A program made the position numbers and the translations under genes. Positions 58,681-64,000 of a DNA stretch of 64,000 nt are shown in pieces. The DNA lies in NCBI GenBank assembly GCA_963626285.1, contig CAVFWQ010000002.1, positions 10,033 through 74,032 of the forward strand. The letters are read 5' to 3'. The DNA comes from CAVDRM01 sp963626285. Lineage in GTDB: Bacteria > Bacillota > Clostridia > Christensenellales > Aristaeellaceae. Numbering within the stretch: the first letter of the stretch is position 1; each line of letters opens with the position of its first letter. The notes beneath the pieces were generated by a model that was given only the letters and a program-made list of their open reading frames with translations, searched no databases and was not told the DNA's origin.

Positions 58681-58713
58681 GTAACCAGCAGCGTAACCTT
58701 GACTTGCTATAAT
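58681..58713 (+). promoter_or_regulatory. Promoter with GTAACC direct repeats for the acidic exported protein
   Basis: TTGCTATAAT has a TGn extended -10 with TATAAT at 58708-58713. The -35 position is poor, but two GTAACC copies (58681-58686 and 58693-58698, 12-bp period) sit there, suggesting activator-dependent transcription. Confidence 0.6.
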
Positions 58714-58773
58714 AAACCCGTAAGCTGCAAAAACAACACGGGAAACCGTGAGAACTGTCAGGAGGAAACCATT

Positions 58774-59814
58774 ATGAAGAACACCATGAAGCTGCTGGCC
58801 GCCATCATGACCGTCGTTTTGACCCTCTCTCTGATGCCCGCCGCCATGATGGAAGAGATCATCGAGGTCCCCGCGGAAGCCGTCCCTCAGGTCGAAGAAG
58901 TCGTCCTGAAGGAAGAAGCCCCCGTTGAGGAAAAGGTCGAAGAAGTGACCGAAGAAAAGGTCGAGGAGATCATCGAAGAAGCCCCCGCTGCGGAAGTCAC
59001 CGGGGAAGTCGTCGAGGAAGTCCCCGAGGAGCTCCCCGAAGTCGCTGAGGAAGCGGTCGAGGAGATCGCTGAAGAGATTCCCGAAGTCGCGGACGAGACC
59101 CCCGTGGTCGAGGAGATCGAAGTCGAGGAAATCGCCGTGGACGAAGAGCCCGCCGGGGAAGCCGCTGAAGAAGCCAAATTCGTCATCATCTATGACGCGG
59201 CTGTGGACGGAACGAACATCGCCATGCTGAATGTCAACGACCACATCGCCATCTACCGGCTCGTCGGCAGCTCCTACTACATCAGCTACCTGAACAACAC
59301 CTGCTTCGGCTACCTGCGCAAGGACGACCTTTCCAAGATGACCAACTACTGCTACGTCGAAGAAACCCCCGCCGGGGAAGAAGCCGCTGAGGAAGTCGTG
59401 GAAGAGCCCGCCAAGGAAGCCGCCGCGCAGACCGTTGAAATCATCACCGAAGCGGATCTGCCCGCCAACGCCAGGCTCATGGCCGTCATCGAGGACGAGC
59501 TGAACGCCGAGCGTTCCGTCTCCGTGTACGCCGCCTTTGACGGCGACACCCTCTCCTTCGGCGACGCCGTCACCCTCATCGCCGTCCTGCACGGCTACGA
59601 GAACACCACCGTCGCCATCCAGTGGCAGTCCAGCGCGGACAATGCCAGCTGGGCGGACATCGCCGGCGCGAACGCCTCCACCTACACCTTCACCGTCACC
59701 GAGANNNNNNNNNNGAGCAACTACCGCTCCTTCTGGCGCGTGGCCGTCACCATCAACGGCGTCATCGTGGCGGATGAGCTGGTCGCGGAAGCCGCCGCGG
59801 AGCAGGCCGAATAA
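58774..59814 (+). CDS. Acidic exported protein with SH3-like and Ig-like regions (contains assembly gap)
   Basis: About 347 codons, including 10 N. Signal peptide MKNTMKLLAAIMTVVLTLSL. Residues 27-130 are a low-complexity Glu/Val/Ala/Pro region (EEV, VEEI-type repeats) with strong negative charge. A module around 133-190 (FVIIYDAAVDGTNIAML ... CFGYLRKDDLSKM) resembles a bacterial SH3-like domain. A second acidic linker leads to a C-terminal Ig-like domain (IQWQSSADNASWADIAG). AGGAGG precedes the ATG by eight bases. The 10-N gap lies inside the Ig-like domain; the frame is kept only if the true gap length fits. Likely secreted or wall-linked, with no sorting motif seen. Confidence 0.75.
   Translation: MKNTMKLLAAIMTVVLTLSLMPAAMMEEIIEVPAEAVPQVEEVVLKEEAPVEEKVEEVTEEKVEEIIEEAPAAEVTGEVVEEVPEELPEVAEEAVEEIAEEIPEVADETPVVEEIEVEEIAVDEEPAGEAAEEAKFVIIYDAAVDGTNIAMLNVNDHIAIYRLVGSSYYISYLNNTCFGYLRKDDLSKMTNYCYVEETPAGEEAAEEVVEEPAKEAAAQTVEIITEADLPANARLMAVIEDELNAERSVSVYAAFDGDTLSFGDAVTLIAVLHGYENTTVAIQWQSSADNASWADIAGANASTYTFTVTEXXXXSNYRSFWRVAVTINGVIVADELVAEAAAEQAE
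59705..59714. other. Assembly gap (10 N)
   Basis: Ten undetermined bases inside the acidic exported-protein gene; real length unknown. Confidence 1.
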
Positions 59815-59830
59815 ATAGGAAAGAAAATAT

Positions 59831-59878
59831 CGACAAAAGGCCGAAGCTCCTCAAAAAAGGCTCGACTTTTTGTCGTTT
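59831..59878 (+). terminator. Possible terminator after the acidic protein
   Basis: CGACAAAA (59831-59838)/TTTTGTCG (59868-59875) with a long imperfect inner stem, then TTT. The rest of 59815-60024 shows no clear promoter or riboswitch. Confidence 0.35.
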
Positions 59879-60024
59879 CTGTGTTATCATTGAACTGTAA
59901 ATGTTACTTTGCACCCGTTCAACAGCAAGTCACACTGTAACCTCGCCGAACGGCATCCAACCTGCTGTCGGCAGCCAAATCGGATAAGGAAACTCCAAGC
60001 ATTTCAAAGGGGAGGAAATCTTCA

Positions 60025-63000
60025 ATGAAAACCAAGCTCAACAAGCTCCTCGCGCTGGTGATGTGCCTCGTCATGTTCATCAGCTGCACGCCTCTGGACG
60101 CGCTGGCGGCCATTGTGCCCGTTAATGGCGGGACGCAGACCAGCGGCGGTATTTCTCTGGCCAGCGTTGTCATACCGCCTGAGGCAACTGCCACCTACAT
60201 TTTTAAGAATGCGGATGGCAGCACCTTTGCCACGCAGATTTTGAAGGACGGGGAAACGCTGAATGACCCCGGTACGCCGAAAGCCGACAGCGACAACAAA
60301 GAATTTGTCGGCTGGTATGACGGCGATACGAAGCTGGCGGACATCGGCAAGGCAGTTTCCGTGAACGAAACGGTCACACGCCCATATACTGCCAGGTTTG
60401 AAGATGTCTACTTTGTGTTCTTCACGAACCCGGCCGGCCAGGTCATGGTCACAAAGAAGGGTGTTAAGGGTGACAAGGTCACCACCGCCGATGTGACCTA
60501 TCCTGTCGGGAACGAAGAATCCATTGTCGGCTGGAAGAATGCGGCCGGAGACCCCGTGACGGAAGTCACCTTGGATAACGCCGATATTACCCTGACCGCT
60601 GTGGTAGAGAAAGGTCATTGGATTACCTATGATTCGCAGGGCGGCACCTATGTCCAGCCCGCGTTCGTCAAGGCCGATGCAACGACCGTTGCCCCCACCG
60701 CCCCCACCCGCAATGGTTATAACTTTAGGCATTGGTCTGTCAGCAAGGACGGCGATGCGTACTCCTTCGGCGGTACATTGACCGAGCCGCTGACGCTTTA
60801 TGCCGTCTGGCAGTCAACGACAGTGAATTACACCGTTATCTATTGGCAGGAAAATGCCGATGATGATGATTACTCTTATGTAGAATCAGAGACAAAAACA
60901 GGAACGACCGGCGCAACGACTGCGGCAACGGCCTCCAAGTCCTACAGCGGATTTAAGGCTAAGACTATCGAGCAGCAGACGATCGCGGGCGATGGCTCGA
61001 CCATCGTTAATGTATACTATGCCCGCGAAGTGTATACCGTAAAGTTTTACACCAGACCCGATCGGCGGGGAATAACCAGAGAATATGCAGACCTTCGGAT
61101 TACTGCCAAGTATGGCGCATATATCGGCGACCAGTGGCCGACACAGAGCAGAAGCAGCAGTTGGTATGTATCGACTAGTGGCAGCAGAGCGCAGGTGAAC
61201 ATTCAGACAATGCCTCTGAATGGCGCGTCCTTCTACGGCCCTCAAACCGGTTCGGGAAAATCGGAAGCTTATTACTATGTGGAAGTGCTGAACGGAGAAA
61301 CGGGCACAGAGACCAAGGATGGCGTGACCTATAAGCTGCACCATACTGATACAGCCCCTAAGGATGGCCTTTACGTTACACAAGAAGACAAGTACGCTAT
61401 CAAGGGCTTTACCTACAAAACGGGCACAAATGATGGAGGCTCTTATAACGGTGCTGAATTCTATTATACCCGCAACAAGTATAACGTCGTTTATATTAAT
61501 AATGGTTCGACAGCCAAAACCGTTGAATATCAATACGAAGCGGATATTTCGGGTGAGGCTTATGAACCTGCACGCCCTTCCGGCGTTCCTGCGGAGTATG
61601 AATTTAAAGGCTGGGCAGCCGATCCGAGCGGCACAACGGCATATGATTTCACGGGTAAAACAATGCCCGCGAACAATATTACCGTTTATGCTGTCTGGAA
61701 GGCTCCGACCTTCAAAGCCACAGCGCATATCAAAGTCGAAGGCGATGCAAGTTCTGCAAGGCAGTTTGAAGTCGCGTACGGTGAGTCGGCTAAGGACGAT
61801 TTGGCGGCGTTGCAAAGCGAAATTATGCAGGGCAAGACCGATGACTATGATTGGCACGGCTGGCGCACCGGTTCGAACGGCACTGGCGAACCCTTTAATA
61901 TCGATACCAAGATTTATGGCAATATTGAGATCTACCCCTATTATACACCGAAGGGAGCCTTTACAGTCACATACGTTTCCGGCAAGGATGATGTGACTGC
62001 GCCTACCGATACCAAGAAGTACGCTGCGGGCAGCAATGCGGATGTGATGGCTCCCGGCAGCCTTGTCTCTGCTGGCGGAGAGTACTTCCTCGGCTGGTCG
62101 GACGGAACGAACATCTATCAGCCGCGTGACAAGTACGCCATCACGGGCAATGTTGAATTGACCGGCGTTTGGGGTGCGCGTCCCGGTGACGTGACCTTGA
62201 CCTACAAGGCCAACGGCGGTTCGGGCGAGGACATTACCGAGACGTACGCGAACAATGAGACCGTCACGACCTTGGCGGCGACTACCTTCTCCCGCGAAGG
62301 CTATACCTTTGTCGGCTGGGACACCTCTGCTGCGGGCGAAGGAAGCATTGGAGCGGGCGACAAGGTTCAGGTGGACAATAAGGGCGATGGCGAAAACATC
62401 CTTTACGCCATCTGGACGGCGAACACGGACACCATGTACACCGTTGAGTTCTACTATCAGGAAACGGACGGCAGCTACACCCTCAAGAGCCGCGTTGAGC
62501 GCGAGGGCACGACGGACACGACCGTTTCCGTGACCGAAGCCGACAAGGCGGCCAAGGAAGGCAACAAGTACGTGTTCGATGCGGATAATGAGAACAACGT
62601 GCTGTCCGGCACGGTGGCGGGCGCGGGCACGCTGGTGCTGAAGCTGTACTTCAAGCTCAACACCGCGGGCTACACCATCCATCATTATCTGAAGGGCAAA
62701 ACGGTCAAGGTGGCCGACGACCAGACCGGCACCAGGACCATCGGCGAAACACTGACGGCGAACAGGAGCGAAGCCCTGTATACGGAATACGCCGCCGCCT
62801 CTGTGTCCGACTATTCCCCCGAACAGACCATCGAGATCGTGGCGGACGAAACAAAGAACGTCATCACGGTTTATTACACCATGCCCCTGACCATCACCGC
62901 CGCGAACGGTAAAAAGACCTATGACGGTCAGCCGCTCACCCAGCCCGACTTCACTGTCACAGGTCTGGTCAACGGCGACACGAAGGCCGACTTCACCCTC

Positions 63001-64000
63001 TCCATGACGGCGGACTCCACCATCACCGACGCGGGCAGCACCGACAACGTGATCGACACCACCACCGTCAAATACAAAACCGGCGAAATTCCTTCCTATT
63101 ATTATATAGTGAGCTATGAGGACGGCACGCTGACGGTTAATCCAATCACCGCAACAGTGACCGTGACCATCACGGGTCACACGGCCACCGAAACGTATGA
63201 CGGCAATGAACACAATGCAACGGGCTACGATGTAAGCATCGACAGCGAGCTGTATAAGGAAACCGACTTCATGTTCAGCGGCAGCGACGAAGTGAAGGCG
63301 ACCGATGCGGACACCTATCCGATGGGGTTGAAAGAGGCCGACTTTGCGAACAAGAGCGATAACTTCTCCTCGGTGAAGTTCATCGTGACGGACGGCAAGC
63401 TGACGATCAACAAGCGGAACGTCACCCTGAAGTCCGAGACGGCGAGCAAACCTTATGACGGCACACCGCTGACGAAGCCGGAAGTCACCGTAGGCGGCGA
63501 AGGCTTCGTGAAGGGCGAAGTGTCCGACATCAAGGCCACGGGCAGCGTGACGTACGTGAGCGAGGGTGAAGTAACGAACACCATCGTCTTCACCGCGGGC
63601 GAAAAATACAACGCGAACAACTACAGCATCACCAAGGACGAGGGCAAGCTGTCCATCACCGAGAATACGACGAAGATCACCGTCAAGGCGAACAGCGCCA
63701 GCAAGACCTATGACGGCACGGCGCTGACGGACAGCGGCTACAGCTACACGGAGAACGTGCTGGCCGATGGCGATGTGCTGACGGCGGTCGTCGAAGGCAG
63801 CGCCACGAACGTGGGCGATGCAGGCGAGAACGTCGTCAAGAGCTACAAGGTCATGCGCGGCGACGTGGACGTGACGGATAACTACACGTTCGAAAAGAGC
63901 GTGGACGGCACACTGACCATCAACAAGCGCAATGTAACGCTGACCTCCGAGACGGCGAGCAAACCTTATGACGGCACACCGCTGACGAAGCCGGAAGTCA
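60025..64000 (+). CDS. Very large repeat surface protein (InlB B-repeats and MBG domains), 3' end missing
   Basis: Open from ATG 60025 (GGGGAGG eight bases upstream) to the window edge, over 1325 codons. The signal peptide MKTKLNKLLALVMCLVMFIS is followed by a likely ALA cleavage site. Residues 50-950 contain many Listeria-Bacteroides (InlB B-type) beta-grasp repeats, recognisable by 'F.GW....G', 'G.tf..W' and 'YAvW' (for example EFVGWYDGD, FRHWSVSKDGD, TLYAVWQ, YTFVGWDTS). From about 953 onward come MBG/YDG modules, each starting near K(T/P)YDG (KTYDGQPL, ETYDGNEH, KPYDGTPL, KTYDGTAL) at 85-88-residue spacing. A cell-surface adhesin or S-layer-associated protein is likely; the anchor lies outside. 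Confidence 0.88.
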   Translation, partial: MKTKLNKLLALVMCLVMFISCTPLDALAAIVPVNGGTQTSGGISLASVVIPPEATATYIFKNADGSTFATQILKDGETLNDPGTPKADSDNKEFVGWYDGDTKLADIGKAVSVNETVTRPYTARFEDVYFVFFTNPAGQVMVTKKGVKGDKVTTADVTYPVGNEESIVGWKNAAGDPVTEVTLDNADITLTAVVEKGHWITYDSQGGTYVQPAFVKADATTVAPTAPTRNGYNFRHWSVSKDGDAYSFGGTLTEPLTLYAVWQSTTVNYTVIYWQENADDDDYSYVESETKTGTTGATTAATASKSYSGFKAKTIEQQTIAGDGSTIVNVYYAREVYTVKFYTRPDRRGITREYADLRITAKYGAYIGDQWPTQSRSSSWYVSTSGSRAQVNIQTMPLNGASFYGPQTGSGKSEAYYYVEVLNGETGTETKDGVTYKLHHTDTAPKDGLYVTQEDKYAIKGFTYKTGTNDGGSYNGAEFYYTRNKYNVVYINNGSTAKTVEYQYEADISGEAYEPARPSGVPAEYEFKGWAADPSGTTAYDFTGKTMPANNITVYAVWKAPTFKATAHIKVEGDASSARQFEVAYGESAKDDLAALQSEIMQGKTDDYDWHGWRTGSNGTGEPFNIDTKIYGNIEIYPYYTPKGAFTVTYVSGKDDVTAPTDTKKYAAGSNADVMAPGSLVSAGGEYFLGWSDGTNIYQPRDKYAITGNVELTGVWGARPGDVTLTYKANGGSGEDITETYANNETVTTLAATTFSREGYTFVGWDTSAAGEGSIGAGDKVQVDNKGDGENILYAIWTANTDTMYTVEFYYQETDGSYTLKSRVEREGTTDTTVSVTEADKAAKEGNKYVFDADNENNVLSGTVAGAGTLVLKLYFKLNTAGYTIHHYLKGKTVKVADDQTGTRTIGETLTANRSEALYTEYAAASVSDYSPEQTIEIVADETKNVITVYYTMPLTITAANGKKTYDGQPLTQPDFTVTGLVNGDTKADFTLSMTADSTITDAGSTDNVIDTTTVKYKTGEIPSYYYIVSYEDGTLTVNPITATVTVTITGHTATETYDGNEHNATGYDVSIDSELYKETDFMFSGSDEVKATDADTYPMGLKEADFANKSDNFSSVKFIVTDGKLTINKRNVTLKSETASKPYDGTPLTKPEVTVGGEGFVKGEVSDIKATGSVTYVSEGEVTNTIVFTAGEKYNANNYSITKDEGKLSITENTTKITVKANSASKTYDGTALTDSGYSYTENVLADGDVLTAVVEGSATNVGDAGENVVKSYKVMRGDVDVTDNYTFEKSVDGTLTINKRNVTLTSETASKPYDGTPLTKPEV
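63433..64000 (+). repeat. Long-period intragenic repeat in the surface-protein gene
   Basis: A 55-base tract at 63433-63487 recurs without change at 63946-64000, where the window ends. The period is 513 bp (171 codons, two MBG modules). The matching tract probably continues beyond the edge. Such nucleotide-identical repeats suggest recent duplication and complicate assembly. Confidence 0.9.

Noticed and set aside
58699..58713. TTGACT as the -35 of the acidic-protein promoter
   Set aside because: It lies only three bases before TATAAT, so it cannot act as its -35.
59815..60024. c-di-GMP riboswitch before the surface-protein gene
   Set aside because: Considered because a GGDEF protein is present and adhesins are common targets, but the conserved aptamer blocks are not there.
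60886..63213. Minus-strand frame of about 775 codons over the surface-protein gene
   Set aside because: The plus-strand frame carries a signal peptide and clear InlB/MBG repeats; the other is its shadow.
63172..64000. CRISPR-like array
   Set aside because: The repeats are in-frame MBG protein modules at 85-88-residue spacing, not short repeats with unique spacers.

Overview
The window looks like core chromosome of a high-GC Clostridia-type Bacillota (a Christensenellales/Oscillospirales-like gut anaerobe; this placement is an inference). Supporting signs are strong purine-rich ribosome binding sites with ATG, GTG and TTG starts, a small bacterial SRP RNA, ferredoxin-linked IorAB, a Firmicutes-style CggR glycolytic cluster, a T-box leader, RqcH, an ARG box, and a Gly-Gly-Gln release factor 2. 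One 10-N assembly gap lies at 59705-59714, so this is a draft scaffold. No tRNA, IS element, prophage or CRISPR array was seen.

Layout. 1-670: start of a cation-efflux gene behind a NiCo riboswitch. 669-9537: iron alcohol dehydrogenase, secA, prfB, a Lit-like membrane protein, tsaD, SRP RNA and glyA. 9.7-20.5 kb: an FAD dehydrogenase, small exported proteins, CCA transferase, an orphan DNA methyltransferase, a GGDEF protein, a thioredoxin/RseC-like pair and pyrimidine-nucleoside phosphorylase. 20.6-29.8 kb: a giant zinc-ribbon/TPR membrane protein with an acyltransferase, a sugar-type ABC importer without its binding protein, an esterase and pgsA. 29.9-36.2 kb: cell-wall genes (Ala-Glu epimerase, M20 peptidase, C39-like protease, PBP1A). 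36.2-46.3 kb: threonine synthase, a UDG-like protein, a heterodimeric ABC exporter, argG and rqcH. 46.4-50.8 kb: a T-box-controlled operon of arylacetate-CoA ligase, iorA and iorB. 50.9-57.2 kb: a TRIC channel and cggR-pgk-tpiA-gpmI. 57.2-64 kb: an HTH regulator fused to a desulfoferrodoxin-like domain, a 0.9-kb repeat-bearing intergenic region, an acidic exported protein and the start of a very large InlB/MBG-repeat surface protein that runs off the window.

Most notable reading: the operon at 46397-50358 is preceded by a complete T-box leader whose specifier reads UAC (Tyr) and whose bulge U fits discriminator A. A Tyr-starvation switch on an acyl-CoA ligase plus IorAB suggests that these enzymes run in the biosynthetic direction, from 4-hydroxyphenylacetate via its CoA ester to 4-hydroxyphenylpyruvate and tyrosine, rather than in amino-acid breakdown. 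Other items worth a look are a dispersed palindromic repeat (three copies), a UDG4-like protein without its Fe-S cysteines, the HTH-desulfoferrodoxin fusion, an ARG box overlapping the argG -35, and tandem 21-bp repeats before the surface-protein genes.
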